Shown here in pieces: positions 22,767 through 31,969 of a DNA stretch of 35,246 nucleotides. The notes below the pieces were generated by a model that searched no databases, was not told where the DNA came from, and saw nothing but the letters and a program-made list of their open reading frames with translations. The stretch is from Pirellulales bacterium (GTDB lineage Bacteria > Planctomycetota > Planctomycetia > Pirellulales > Thermoguttaceae), in contig JAFGAY010000058.1 in NCBI GenBank assembly GCA_016933425.1, forward strand, positions 1 through 35,246, read 5' to 3'. The translations under genes were made by a program, and so were the position numbers. Within the stretch, counting starts at the first letter, position 1; each line of letters begins with the position of its first letter.

Positions 22767-25487
22767 ATGTCCACAAACAAGCCGATTGTCGATGATACGG
22801 TTGTCGTCATTCTCGCGGCCGGCAAGGGAACGCGGATGGGCCGCGACGACCAGGCCAAAGTTTGCTTCGAAATCGACGGCGCGCCGGCCATCAACCGGAC
22901 CATCGCCGCGTTCAAGAAAAACCGCTTCAGCCGGTTCGTGCTCGTGCTGGGGGATCGGGCCGAACAGGTGCTCCAGACGGTCGACGCCAAGCACCCGGGC
23001 GCGATGTACGTCTATCAGCATCCTCAGTTGGGCACCGGCCACGCCGGACGCATCGCCGCCGACGCGCTGGCGACCATGGGCCACGAAGGCCATGTGTTTG
23101 TGTCGATGGGCGACAAGCACATCGAACCGGTGGCGATCGAAACGCTCGTGGCCGGCTACGTCAAACTGCAACCCGACATGGCTTTGTTGACCCTGCCGCG
23201 ACCCAAGGGTTCCGACGCGCCCGGCGGACGCGTGTTGTTGGATTCGTCGGGCCAGGCCGTGGACATTATCGAGCAGGCCGACCTGGCGAAGCAGTCGATC
23301 GTCGACGAGTTGACCGACGCGGCAGCGCGGAACGGCTCGGTGTCGGCCGACGAAATCCGCGACGTGGTGGCCCGGCATCTGCCCAAGCCCGACAAGCAAA
23401 AGATCGCCGTGCCCGAACTGCTCGAGCTGGCCCGGCGACGTAAGACGATCGACGCGGCGGCGCTGGCGCGATTGTTCGACGAGGCCCGCTATCACCTGGA
23501 GATCGACGGCCGGCATTATTCCGCGCGGCAAATCGACGGGATGTGCACCGGGTTGAATCCGAGTCTTTATCTGTTTCGGGCCGAGGCATTTTACACGGGC
23601 ATGGGTCTGCTGTGCAACGACAACGCCCAGGGCGAGTACTACATCACCGACGTGATCCGGCGCCTGGCTTCGGTCCGCGACGAACGGGGCGCGGCGCGGT
23701 ATAAGATCCGGTCGGTCCCGGCCGGCAATCGCGATTGGGTCCAGGGTTTCAATTCGCCCGACGAGTTGCTGGCCATTGCCGATTACGTCCGCCGCAAGAA
23801 GCTGAGCCGGGCAAAGGCGGCGTCGCAAGGGCAGGGGGGCCGGCCTCGGCTCAAGCCGAACCAGTATGCCACGGTTCGCCAGTGGCTCTCGAAGATCGAG
23901 GCGGGCCGACCAAGCCTCGGCCGGTGGCTTACGCGGATTTATGGAAAACACGATGCCTTGCACGAGGCCAAGACGAAGGACCTGGCCGCGGTCCTGGCGT
24001 GCTTCGGCAAGCAGTTCGGATTTGATGAAAAAGTCTGCATCGTTCGCGCGCCGGGGCGAGTCAACCTGATGGGCCGCCACGTCGATCACCGCGGCGGATC
24101 GACCAACTTCCTGGCAATCGACCGCGAGACGATCGCCGTGGCCTCGCCGCGCGACGACAACAACGTCGTGGCCGTCAGCACGCGGCCGCGCCAGTTCAAA
24201 CCGGTGCGGTTCAACGTTTCCGAGCTGATCGGCCGATTCGGATGGAGCGATTGGATAAACTTCGTCAACAGCGATTGGGTCCGCAATTTGCTTTACGGCG
24301 CGGCGGGCGACTGGGGCAACTACGTCAAGGCGGCCATGCTCCGGCTTCAACACCAATTTCAGGACGTTCAGGTCCGGGGTCTCAACCTGGCCGTGCATGG
24401 CAACGTGCCGATGGCCGCGGGCCTGAGCAGCAGTTCGACGCTCGTGGTGGCCACGCTCCAGGCGGCCATCGCCCTGAACGGCTTCGAGCTGACCAGCCGG
24501 CAGTTCATCGACCTGTGCGGCGAGGGGGAATGGTTTGTCGGCTCGCGCGGCGGCGCCGGCGATCACGCGGCCATATACCTAGGCCAGCGCGGCAAGATCG
24601 CCCACGTCGGCTACCTTCCCTTCCGCGTCGAACGCATTCTCGACGCGCCGAAGAACTATCAGCTAGTCATTGCCAACAGCCACGTCAAGGCCGCCAAGAG
24701 CGCGGCGGCCAAACACACGTTTAACGAAAAGGTGGCCGCTTACAATCTGGGCCTCGCCCTGCTGAAACAACGCTGTCCCGAGGTTGCCGCCTCGCTTCAG
24801 CACGTGCGCGACATCGATCCGGAACGATTGGGCCGCACGACCAGCGATATTTACCGAATGTTGCTCAAAGTGCCCCAGTTCATGACTCGCCGCGATTTTC
24901 GCTCGATGTTTTCCTCGGAACACGCCGACTTGCTCGACGTGAATTTCGCCACCCACGACGAGCCGGATCGCTACAATCCGCGGGGAATTCTGTTGTATGG
25001 CGCGGCCGAGATCATGAGGAGCCGCATGTGCGGCGACCTGCTCCAAGAGCATCGCATCGAGGAACTGGGCCGGCTCATGAACGTCAGCCACGACGGCGAC
25101 CGGATTAGCCGCCGCGCGGCCGACGGCGCGTATCAAATGGTCGAGGAACCTTATACCGACGCTTGCCTGAACCAGTTGATCTCGGACCTGGCCAGCGAAG
25201 ACCCGGCGCGAGTGCTGGGCGCTCAGCTCTACATGCAGCCGGGCGCCTACCGGTGCAGCACGCCGGAAATCGACCGGATGGTCGACGTGGTCCGCGAAGC
25301 GCCGGGAGTGGTTGGAGCGCAGTTGGCCGGCGCCGGGTTGGGCGGCTGCATCATGATTCTCGCCCACCGCGATCGCATCGATGCCGCGCGCAAGGCATTG
25401 GTCGACCGCTACTATCGCCCCAAGGGGCTCAAGCCCGACGTCCTGCCGTGCATCGCCACCGACGGGGCCGGACTGGCCGAATTCTGA
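22767..25487 (+). CDS. Fused nucleotidyltransferase - GHMP (galactokinase-like) sugar kinase
   Basis: A 906-residue bifunctional enzyme starting at ATG 22767 (GTG 22755 is an alternative). Residues 10-345 form a GlmU/UGP-like nucleotidyltransferase with VVILAAGKGTRMG (12-25), a QLGTGHAG uridine-binding-type segment and SMGDKH. Residues about 420-906 form a GHMP kinase: galactokinase-type motif RAPGRVNLMGRHVDHRGG (427-444), ATP loop GLSSSS (552-557) and GAGLGGC (855-861). The order, pyrophosphorylase then kinase, parallels the fucose salvage enzyme Fkp but with a different transferase family. Expected chemistry: sugar to sugar-1-phosphate to NDP-sugar. The galactose-contacting Glu of galactokinase (GEHTDY) is Arg437 here while His438 and Asp440 are kept, so the substrate is probably not plain galactose. 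It lies downstream of a sugar-type SSS symporter. Confidence 0.88.
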   Translation: MSTNKPIVDDTVVVILAAGKGTRMGRDDQAKVCFEIDGAPAINRTIAAFKKNRFSRFVLVLGDRAEQVLQTVDAKHPGAMYVYQHPQLGTGHAGRIAADALATMGHEGHVFVSMGDKHIEPVAIETLVAGYVKLQPDMALLTLPRPKGSDAPGGRVLLDSSGQAVDIIEQADLAKQSIVDELTDAAARNGSVSADEIRDVVARHLPKPDKQKIAVPELLELARRRKTIDAAALARLFDEARYHLEIDGRHYSARQIDGMCTGLNPSLYLFRAEAFYTGMGLLCNDNAQGEYYITDVIRRLASVRDERGAARYKIRSVPAGNRDWVQGFNSPDELLAIADYVRRKKLSRAKAASQGQGGRPRLKPNQYATVRQWLSKIEAGRPSLGRWLTRIYGKHDALHEAKTKDLAAVLACFGKQFGFDEKVCIVRAPGRVNLMGRHVDHRGGSTNFLAIDRETIAVASPRDDNNVVAVSTRPRQFKPVRFNVSELIGRFGWSDWINFVNSDWVRNLLYGAAGDWGNYVKAAMLRLQHQFQDVQVRGLNLAVHGNVPMAAGLSSSSTLVVATLQAAIALNGFELTSRQFIDLCGEGEWFVGSRGGAGDHAAIYLGQRGKIAHVGYLPFRVERILDAPKNYQLVIANSHVKAAKSAAAKHTFNEKVAAYNLGLALLKQRCPEVAASLQHVRDIDPERLGRTTSDIYRMLLKVPQFMTRRDFRSMFSSEHADLLDVNFATHDEPDRYNPRGILLYGAAEIMRSRMCGDLLQEHRIEELGRLMNVSHDGDRISRRAADGAYQMVEEPYTDACLNQLISDLASEDPARVLGAQLYMQPGAYRCSTPEIDRMVDVVREAPGVVGAQLAGAGLGGCIMILAHRDRIDAARKALVDRYYRPKGLKPDVLPCIATDGAGLAEF

Positions 25488-25680
25488 ACCGCGCGAAGCT
25501 GTCCGGGCATCCGGGCCGAGGAGCGACATCCGGCGTTCGGGGATTCGCGCGGGCATTCACAAAATTCGCCTAACTCTATTGGCTGGGTAAATAAACGTTC
25601 GGGGTAAAGGTTGTTATTACCCGATCATAAGAGCATAATAAGGGGATCGTGACACCCTCCACCGAATATCCTTCCTTCGC

Positions 25681-26541
25681 ATGGGACCAACTGCCATGAG
25701 TTCCATTCTCCGTTGTGGCCGCTTCGTTTTTTCCACATCAGGCATCGCCAACCGCCGATTGAAGCACGCGCGGCGAGGTTGGGCGCTTCTGATTTTTCTG
25801 GCCCTGGGCGGCGCGTTGTCGGTGGTGGTGGGCGGCGAATGGAAAAGCGGAATCATCTGGCCCGCGCCGCCCGTGGTCGACCCGGGCCCGGTGGGCGGCC
25901 CCCCATCGGATGCGATCGTCCTGTTCGACGGTAAAAACCTCTCGCAATGGGATGGCGGCGAAAATTGGCTCGTCCGGGACGGCGCGGCCATTGTCGGAAA
26001 GGGCAACATCTCGACCAAACAGAGTTTCGGCGATTGCCAGTTGCACGTCGAATGGGCCTCGCCCAAGGAACCCAAGGGCAGCGACCAATCGCGCGGCAAT
26101 AGCGGCGTCTACCTGATGGGCCGTTACGAAGTTCAGATTCTCGACTCCTACCAGAACGAGACCTACGCCGACGGCCAGGCCGGGGCGATTTACAAACAAT
26201 CGCCGCCGATGGTCAACGCGTGCCGGCCGCCGGGCCAGTGGCAGACGTACGACGTCATTTTCCACGCCCCGCGGTTCACGCCCGACGGCGCGGTCGAGCG
26301 TCCGGCCACAATCACCGTGCTGCATAACGGCGTGGTGATTCAAGATCATTTCCAACTAGCCGGCGGCACGTTCTGGCACAAGCCGCCCGAATACGAACCG
26401 CACGCCGAACGATTGCCCATCCTATTGCAGAACCACGGAGCCCCAGTGCGATTCCGCAACATCTGGGTCCGAGAACTCGTGCCGCCGGTCGACAAACAGC
26501 CGATCCAAACCGACACAAACGAAACTGAGAGCAAGGACTGA
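25681..26541 (+). CDS. Secreted DUF1080 (3-keto-disaccharide hydrolase-like) protein
   Basis: A 286-residue protein with ATG 25681 (ATG 25696 is an alternative; neither has a strong ribosome site). A long basic N-region precedes a membrane segment (about 34-51, WALLIFLALGGALSVVVGG), so it is exported or anchored. The DUF1080 domain spans about 75-270: AIVLFDGKNLSQWDGG, NWLVRDGAAIVGKGNIST, SGVYLMGRYEVQILDSY, AGAIYKQSPPMVNACRPPGQ and a LPILLQNHGAPVRFRNIWVR end, all typical. This jelly-roll domain is very common in planctomycetes and is named for 3-keto-disaccharide hydrolysis in some members. It begins a plus-strand set with a sugar MFS transporter (65 bases on) and a glycosidase. Confidence 0.88.
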   Translation: MGPTAMSSILRCGRFVFSTSGIANRRLKHARRGWALLIFLALGGALSVVVGGEWKSGIIWPAPPVVDPGPVGGPPSDAIVLFDGKNLSQWDGGENWLVRDGAAIVGKGNISTKQSFGDCQLHVEWASPKEPKGSDQSRGNSGVYLMGRYEVQILDSYQNETYADGQAGAIYKQSPPMVNACRPPGQWQTYDVIFHAPRFTPDGAVERPATITVLHNGVVIQDHFQLAGGTFWHKPPEYEPHAERLPILLQNHGAPVRFRNIWVRELVPPVDKQPIQTDTNETESKD

Positions 26542-26605
26542 GCGAAGAATAAAAGCAAGACGAAGAACTGGGCCAGTTTCAGAACGCGTTATGAGGTAAA
26601 ACCTC

Positions 26606-28069
26606 GTGTCCGACCGAGAAACCGCGATCCATTATCGGTTCCTGTTGCCGGTGACGCTGTCCGTCGCGCTGGGGGGGCTGTTGTTTGGCTACGACACGGC
26701 CGTCATCTCGGGGTGCATTGGGTATTTGACCACCCATTTCCATCTCGACGAGGCCATGAAAGGCTGGGTTGCGTCGAGCGCCTTGGTTGGGTGCATCGGC
26801 GGAGCCATGGCTGCCGGCTTCGTCAGCGACGCGATCGGCCGCAAACGCACGTTGATCTTGTGCGCCGCTCTGTTTGCCCTTTCGGCCGTCGGCTCGGCGA
26901 TTCCCCGCACGGTTACCCAACTGGTGCTCGCCCGAATTCTCGGCGGCCTGGCCGTCGGCGGCGCCTCGATGACCGTGCCCATGTACATCGCCGAATTAGC
27001 GCCCGAGCGGATTCGCGGACGGCTCATCTCGCTGTATCAATTGGCCGTCGTCGTCGGAATATCCGTGGTCTTTTTCATCAATATGTTGATCCAGGGGCAG
27101 GGGACCGATGCCTGGAACGTTGAAACCGGCTGGCGGTGGATGTTCGCTTCCGAGACGTTGCCGGCCATGCTGTTCGGCGTTTTGCTCCTCGGGATTCCCG
27201 AGAGTCCGCGCTGGTTGATGGGTCGATCGCGCCCGGCCGAGGCGCGGGCCGTTTTGGATCGGGTTCAGGACCGTCAAGCAGCCAACGTGGTCCTCGCGCA
27301 GATTCAGGATTCGCTTCGCCACGAGAAGGGGGGCTTTCGCGAGGTTTTCGCCCCCGAATTCCGCCCGGCGCTGCTGATCGGCATATGTCTGGCCCTCTTC
27401 CAGCAGTGCAGCGGGATCAATGTGATCATGTACTACGCCCCCGAGATTTTTAAAGCCATAGGGGCGGAGGCCGACAGCGCGTTTCGCCAGGCCGTCGTAA
27501 TCGGCGCGGTCAATCTCGCGTTCACCTTCGTCGCCATCTGGCTGGTGGATCGCGTGGGCCGAAAGGCGTTGATGCTCGTCGGTTCGCTGGTCCAGGCCGT
27601 GGCGCTCGGCGCGGTTGGCTGGCTTTACTACGTGGGCGAGTCCAATTCGTTCACGTTCTCGTTGGGCGGAATCGAGATGTCGGCGTGGTTCCATCACGAG
27701 GGCGGGTCGAGCATGTTGCTGCTCGTTTTTATCCTGGTGTACGTGGCCGCCTTCGCCGCCACGATGGGCCCGGTCGTCTGGATCGTCATCGCCGAAATCT
27801 TCCCGAACAAAGTCCGCGGCCGAGCGATGACCCTGGCCACGTTCGCGCTCTGGACGGCCTGTTACCTCATGTCGCAAACCTACCCGATGCTCGTCGAAAG
27901 CGACATCATCGGAAACGCCGCGACCTTTTGGATCTACAGCGTGGTAAGCCTGCTGACGGTTGCGTTCGTCTGGGGCTACGTGCCGGAAACCAAAGGGCGC
28001 ACCCTCGAGGAAATCGAAGCAAGCTGGCTCTCACGACGACGTTCTATACCAAAAAAACCAATCTCCTGA
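26606..28069 (+). CDS. MFS sugar porter (XylE/GLUT-like)
   Basis: A 487-residue inner-membrane transporter starting with GTG 26606, eight bases after GAGGT. Twelve membrane segments are evident. Sugar-porter signatures are all present: LFGYDTAVISG in TM1, SDAIGRKR and VDRVGRKA in the two RxGRR loops, PESPRWLMGR after TM6, QQCSGINVIMYY in TM7, and PETKGRTLEEIE at the end. It should import a monosaccharide, most likely with protons; Q and N of QQCSGIN normally contact the sugar. It lies between a DUF1080 protein and a secreted glycosidase with short gaps (65 and 38 bases), suggesting one operon for release and uptake of a plant or algal sugar. Confidence 0.94.
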   Translation: MSDRETAIHYRFLLPVTLSVALGGLLFGYDTAVISGCIGYLTTHFHLDEAMKGWVASSALVGCIGGAMAAGFVSDAIGRKRTLILCAALFALSAVGSAIPRTVTQLVLARILGGLAVGGASMTVPMYIAELAPERIRGRLISLYQLAVVVGISVVFFINMLIQGQGTDAWNVETGWRWMFASETLPAMLFGVLLLGIPESPRWLMGRSRPAEARAVLDRVQDRQAANVVLAQIQDSLRHEKGGFREVFAPEFRPALLIGICLALFQQCSGINVIMYYAPEIFKAIGAEADSAFRQAVVIGAVNLAFTFVAIWLVDRVGRKALMLVGSLVQAVALGAVGWLYYVGESNSFTFSLGGIEMSAWFHHEGGSSMLLLVFILVYVAAFAATMGPVVWIVIAEIFPNKVRGRAMTLATFALWTACYLMSQTYPMLVESDIIGNAATFWIYSVVSLLTVAFVWGYVPETKGRTLEEIEASWLSRRRSIPKKPIS

Positions 28070-28107
28070 CGTATTTACACCCTGATACACTTGAAGAAAG
28101 GTGAATC

Positions 28108-30720
28108 ATGTCAAGATCGAAAGCCGCCGTTCTGATGTTGACGTTACTCCTGTCGGTCAGCACGAGTCCGTTGCCAGCCGAAGAAAATCTTGTTGTTGAT
28201 TTTGGCTATAAGCCGCCCCAGTGGCGCACGGCCATCTGCCCCCCCGACGACCCGTATAAAACGCTGGTCGACGAACAGGGGACGCTCATGCTCCACTACC
28301 CGGGCCGAGTCCGGTGGTTTGGCACGCATGTTTCCGTAAGAGTTGCCGACGAGGCGAAGATCGTCGATCAGCGACTCGTCTCTCCCCGCGTGGCCATCAT
28401 CGAAACCCGGCAGGAAACTCCCGATCTGTCGATCCTTCAAGAGGCGTTCGCCTTGCGCGAGGAAGGCCCGGCCCAACCACGCCGGAAATACGCCGCCCAG
28501 CGCAAGGACGGCTCAACGCTCGAACGCAACTGGGCTCATCCAACGGGCGACGTCACCGATAAACTGTCGTCGATCGCGGTGCATCGCCAGGTCGCGGTTC
28601 AGTATCACATTGAGGTTCCCCGCGGCGCTTCGGCAACAATTGCCCTGGGACTCTGCGAAGGGTGGCACGATCAGCCGGGCCGGCGAGTGCTGGACCTGAA
28701 CGTCGAAGGCGCGCCGGCGCGCCAGGTCGACATGGTCAAGGACCTCGGCAAGAACATCGCCGGCGCGTTCTGGTTCAAAGCGCGGGACGTCGACGGCGAC
28801 GGCCTGATCAATTTACGGGTAGTCGCCGCCGAAAACGCGCAAGACAAGGCGGCTATTCTCAACGGCTTTTGGGTTTTCGACGGCGACGCGGAACAAGACA
28901 GCGCTGCCCTGCTGGCCGGCAGGCTCGACCGCCAGGCGGCCCTGGTCCACTACGCGGGCCAGCGCGACAATGTCTCGCGCAACGACGTCATCCTTGTCCA
29001 CGTCACCAATAAGAGCGCTGTCGCCCAGACGATCGAACCGGAGGTCGTCGTCAACAGCACCCGAAAGATCGAACTGCTCGACGACCACGTTCGCCTCGAC
29101 GGCCACGAAATCGTCACAACAACCCAACCGGTAGCCGCGATCAAGGAAGAAACGCTTAAGGGGATCCGGCAAGCGACCATGACGCTGGCCCCGCTGGTCG
29201 TTCCGCCGGGCAAGACCGTCCGGTTCGCGGTGGTTTATTGCGGGGGCGGGCGGATTGTGCGCAACCCGACCGCCACGGCCGCCGCCGAACAAGCCCGGCG
29301 CGACTGTGAAACGTTTTGGAAAACGGCCAAATTACCTTACGACCGCGTCACCGTGCCCGATCCCGTCATTCAGAGCCTCATCGACAGCTCGATCCGCAAC
29401 ATCTGGCAGGCCCGGGAAATCAAAAACGGCCTGCCCGCATTCCAGGTCGGCGCAACGTGCTACCGGTCGTTGTTTATCGTCGACGGAGCGTTTATTCTCG
29501 AAGCCGCCAGCCTGGTCGGCGCGGGCGACGATACCCGGGCCGGCATCGAATATATGCTCAGCTTCCAGCAGGACGACGGCCGATTTGAAATTTTGCCGCG
29601 TTACCACAAGGAAAACGGTATTGTCCTGTGGACGTGCGTTCGCCACGCCATGCTCACGCAGGACAAGGACTGGCTCCGCTCGGTTTGGCCCAAGCTCGAA
29701 AAGGTTGTCGCTTATATCGAGCATCTTCGCAAACTCAGCTACCAGGACGCGACGCCTTTAAACGATGGGCTGCTGCCCGCCGGCTTTCCCGACGGCGGCA
29801 TCGGGTGGACCGATCACTACGAATACACGAACGTTTACTGGAATCTCCTGGGACTCAAGGCAATCATCCAGGCGGCGCGATGGCTCGACCGAAACGATCA
29901 GGCCGATCAATGGCAGCGGGAATACGATGATTTTCTCGCCGTCTTTCGCAAGGCTGCCCAGCGCGATACGCGGCCCGACATCCACGGAAACCGCTACCTG
30001 CCCATCCTCATGACGATTGAGGATCGCGTCCTCAGGAAGGCCCACGATTGGTATTACCCCTGCAAGGCCCAATGGTCGTTTTGCCATGGCGTTTATCCGG
30101 GCCAGCTTTTCGACAAGAACGATCCGTTGGTCAAAGGCAACCTCGACATGCTCGCCACGTACCTGCGCGAGGGCATGGTCACGACGACCGGCTGGCTAAC
30201 CGACGGAATCTGGAATTATTTTGCCTCGTTCTACGGCCACGCCCTGTTGTGGCAAGGCGACGGCCGCGGGGCTGCGAAACAGCTCTATGCCTTCGCCAAC
30301 CACGCCTCTCCGTTGCTGGCCTGGCTCGAGGAACAAGGCTATCGCGGCGAAACCGCCTATGAAAACGGCGACATGCCCCACAACTGGGCAAGCGCCGAGT
30401 TCGTCCGCTTGGCGATTCACATGCTGGCGCTCGATCGCGGAAACGAAATGCACTTGTTCGAAGGTTTGCCCGTCGAATGGGCCGGACCGGGAATGGTAAC
30501 GCGACTTTCCGGCATCGCCACGCCATTTGGTGAACTCGCGGCCGAGTTAAAGATGAGCGACGACGGCAAATCGGCCACGCTCTCGGTCGAACCGCTCTCC
30601 GATCCGTCGTGCGAAAAGATCGTGGTTCACCTCGGCGGCTGGGCCAGCACCGACGCCGGGGCAACCAAAACGCTCGATCCGAGTAAAAAACACCGGATAA
30701 CCATCCCCATCGTGCGTTGA
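28108..30720 (+). CDS. Secreted multidomain (alpha/alpha)6-barrel glycosidase-like protein
   Basis: An 870-residue protein with a strong site (AAAGGTGA) just before ATG 28108 and a signal peptide ending near LPAEE. About residues 155-260 look like a malectin-type carbohydrate-binding module, ending FKARDVDGDGLINLRVVAAE and NGFWVFD. About 430-790 is a six-hairpin barrel: PDPVIQSLIDSSIRNIWQAR, GATCYRSLFIVDGAFILEAA, MLSFQQDDGRFEI, GIGWTDHYEYTNVYWNLLGL and YENGDMPHNWASAEFVRLAI resemble GH78/GH95-like enzymes. A C-terminal beta-domain follows. I cannot assign a GH family or a catalytic pair; acidic candidates lie in FIVDG and PDGGIGWTD. It is last in the set with DUF1080 and the sugar porter; a strong terminator follows. 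Confidence 0.78.
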   Translation: MSRSKAAVLMLTLLLSVSTSPLPAEENLVVDFGYKPPQWRTAICPPDDPYKTLVDEQGTLMLHYPGRVRWFGTHVSVRVADEAKIVDQRLVSPRVAIIETRQETPDLSILQEAFALREEGPAQPRRKYAAQRKDGSTLERNWAHPTGDVTDKLSSIAVHRQVAVQYHIEVPRGASATIALGLCEGWHDQPGRRVLDLNVEGAPARQVDMVKDLGKNIAGAFWFKARDVDGDGLINLRVVAAENAQDKAAILNGFWVFDGDAEQDSAALLAGRLDRQAALVHYAGQRDNVSRNDVILVHVTNKSAVAQTIEPEVVVNSTRKIELLDDHVRLDGHEIVTTTQPVAAIKEETLKGIRQATMTLAPLVVPPGKTVRFAVVYCGGGRIVRNPTATAAAEQARRDCETFWKTAKLPYDRVTVPDPVIQSLIDSSIRNIWQAREIKNGLPAFQVGATCYRSLFIVDGAFILEAASLVGAGDDTRAGIEYMLSFQQDDGRFEILPRYHKENGIVLWTCVRHAMLTQDKDWLRSVWPKLEKVVAYIEHLRKLSYQDATPLNDGLLPAGFPDGGIGWTDHYEYTNVYWNLLGLKAIIQAARWLDRNDQADQWQREYDDFLAVFRKAAQRDTRPDIHGNRYLPILMTIEDRVLRKAHDWYYPCKAQWSFCHGVYPGQLFDKNDPLVKGNLDMLATYLREGMVTTTGWLTDGIWNYFASFYGHALLWQGDGRGAAKQLYAFANHASPLLAWLEEQGYRGETAYENGDMPHNWASAEFVRLAIHMLALDRGNEMHLFEGLPVEWAGPGMVTRLSGIATPFGELAAELKMSDDGKSATLSVEPLSDPSCEKIVVHLGGWASTDAGATKTLDPSKKHRITIPIVR

Positions 30721-31182
30721 ATTCGGTTGGCCGGGGGAGGCTATCTGGACAACCGGATTATTTTCTTCTCGAATAAAACCTTTCCTTCATCGCCCCACCG
30801 GCCGAACGCCGGTGGGGCGGTTTTGCCAGCCGTCAGTCGCTTCGGCTCATACCTCTCCACCTGTTCTTTTGAGAGGTTCCCACCTCGGGTCGGTTGGATT
30901 CCGCTTTCCTTGGCTGGTTTCTGATAATGACGCAATTTCTTTCGCTATAAGGCTTTACCAATCACAGTGACTTGAGAATCTAAGTCGACGGTTGCAAGTG
31001 GTGGCGTATAGTGATAGATATAAGTCACATAATGCCGTCATATATGCGTGTTTTCTACCATTGCCGGAGGCACGAAACCCCATTTCAACCGGATTAGGCG
31101 GTTGATATCCTCCACAGATTAAGGCATACTTGTGAAAGGAATCCTTCGAGAATCAGCCACCCAGGGTGGGAGACGACGGCGG
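30721..31182. promoter_or_regulatory. Relatively AT-rich leader of the microcompartment operon
   Basis: About 460 bases between the glycosidase gene and the DeoR gene. After the terminator (30791-30824) the base composition becomes noticeably more AT-rich, especially 30930-31060. GTGACTT (30967-30973) and AAGTCAC (31023-31029) form an inverted pair flanking TATAGTGATAGATATAAG, which resembles clustered -10 boxes; TTGCAA at 30992 could serve as a -35. These are plausible promoter and DeoR operator sites, inferred from position only. Confidence 0.45.
30791..30824 (+). terminator. Intrinsic terminator after the glycosidase gene
   Basis: A perfect 12-bp GC-rich stem CGCCCCACCGGC / GCCGGTGGGGCG (30791-30802 and 30808-30819) with loop CGAAC is followed by GTTTTG. 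It separates the sugar-utilisation set from the microcompartment operon. Confidence 0.78.
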
Positions 31183-31959
31183 ATGCTGGTCGAACAACGG
31201 CGAAATCAACTGTTGGAACTCGTTCGGGCGAAGCGATTTGCCTCGCTGCCCGAGCTGGTCGAGCAATTGTCGGTTTCCGAGTCGACTATCCGTCGCGACC
31301 TAGAGTATCTGGAGGAACAGGGGGCTGCGAAACGTATTCATGGCGGCGTGCTTTACGCGGGCGAGGCGCCCCAATTGGCCCATTTCGAGCAGCAATCGGC
31401 CCATTGGGAGGAAAAGCGAGCCGTCGCCCGGCGCGCCGTCGAATTGATCGAAGAAGGCGATTCCATCCTGCTGGACGGCGGGAGCACGACGTACGAGGTG
31501 GCCCGGCTCTTGGTTGGGCGCCGTCTGCACGTCGTGACGAATTCGCTTCCGGTGGCCAACCTGCTGTCCGGCAACACGGCGAACGACGTCGTGCTGGTCG
31601 GCGGCAACGTTTGTCCGCGATCGGGCGTGATGCATGGGCCGTTGGCCAACGAGATGATTACCGCGCTTCGCGTGCGCAAGGTCATGCTGAGCGTGGCGGG
31701 AATCAACGACGAGGGATTTTTCAACAACAACCTACTGTTCGTCGAAACCGAGCAAGCCATGATCCGCGCGGCCGACGAGGTAATCGTCGTGGCCGACAGT
31801 TCGAAATTCGGCCGGCGGAGCCTGACCCACGTCTGCCGGCTCAACGAGGTCGATCACCTGGTGGTCGATGACGGAATTTCAGACGAGTGGCGAGAAAAAA
31901 TTATCGCGGCCGGCGTCGATCTGAGGATCGGCTGCCAGATCGAGCACGTTGAAGGATAA
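31183..31959 (+). CDS. DeoR-family transcriptional regulator of the microcompartment operon
   Basis: A 258-residue protein; ATG 31183 ([15 protein letters not shown]) matches the usual DeoR start, while a GTG 17 codons upstream gives an untypical Arg-rich extension. The winged helix-turn-helix occupies about 5-58 ([20 protein letters not shown], then [15 protein letters not shown]). The sensor domain (about 75-235) has [36 protein letters not shown] and [13 protein letters not shown], the sugar-phosphate binding pocket of the family. DeoR repressors typically release DNA on binding a phosphorylated sugar intermediate. In Planctomycetes/Verrucomicrobia BMC loci a DeoR gene at the head is usual, so it probably senses a pathway intermediate such as a fuculose or rhamnulose phosphate. 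Confidence 0.9.
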   Translation: MLVEQRRNQLLELVRAKRFASLPELVEQLSVSESTIRRDLEYLEEQGAAKRIHGGVLYAGEAPQLAHFEQQSAHWEEKRAVARRAVELIEEGDSILLDGGSTTYEVARLLVGRRLHVVTNSLPVANLLSGNTANDVVLVGGNVCPRSGVMHGPLANEMITALRVRKVMLSVAGINDEGFFNNNLLFVETEQAMIRAADEVIVVADSSKFGRRSLTHVCRLNEVDHLVVDDGISDEWREKIIAAGVDLRIGCQIEHVEG

Positions 31960-31969
31960 AAATCGAACC

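Noticed and set aside
22659-24566. 635-codon minus-strand open frame
   Set aside because: Antisense to the nucleotidyltransferase-kinase gene, which has unmistakable motifs; no domain in the antisense product.
30930-31130. Riboswitch or small RNA ahead of the DeoR gene
   Set aside because: No known aptamer core or strong conserved fold could be traced; only AT-rich promoter-like sequence is visible.
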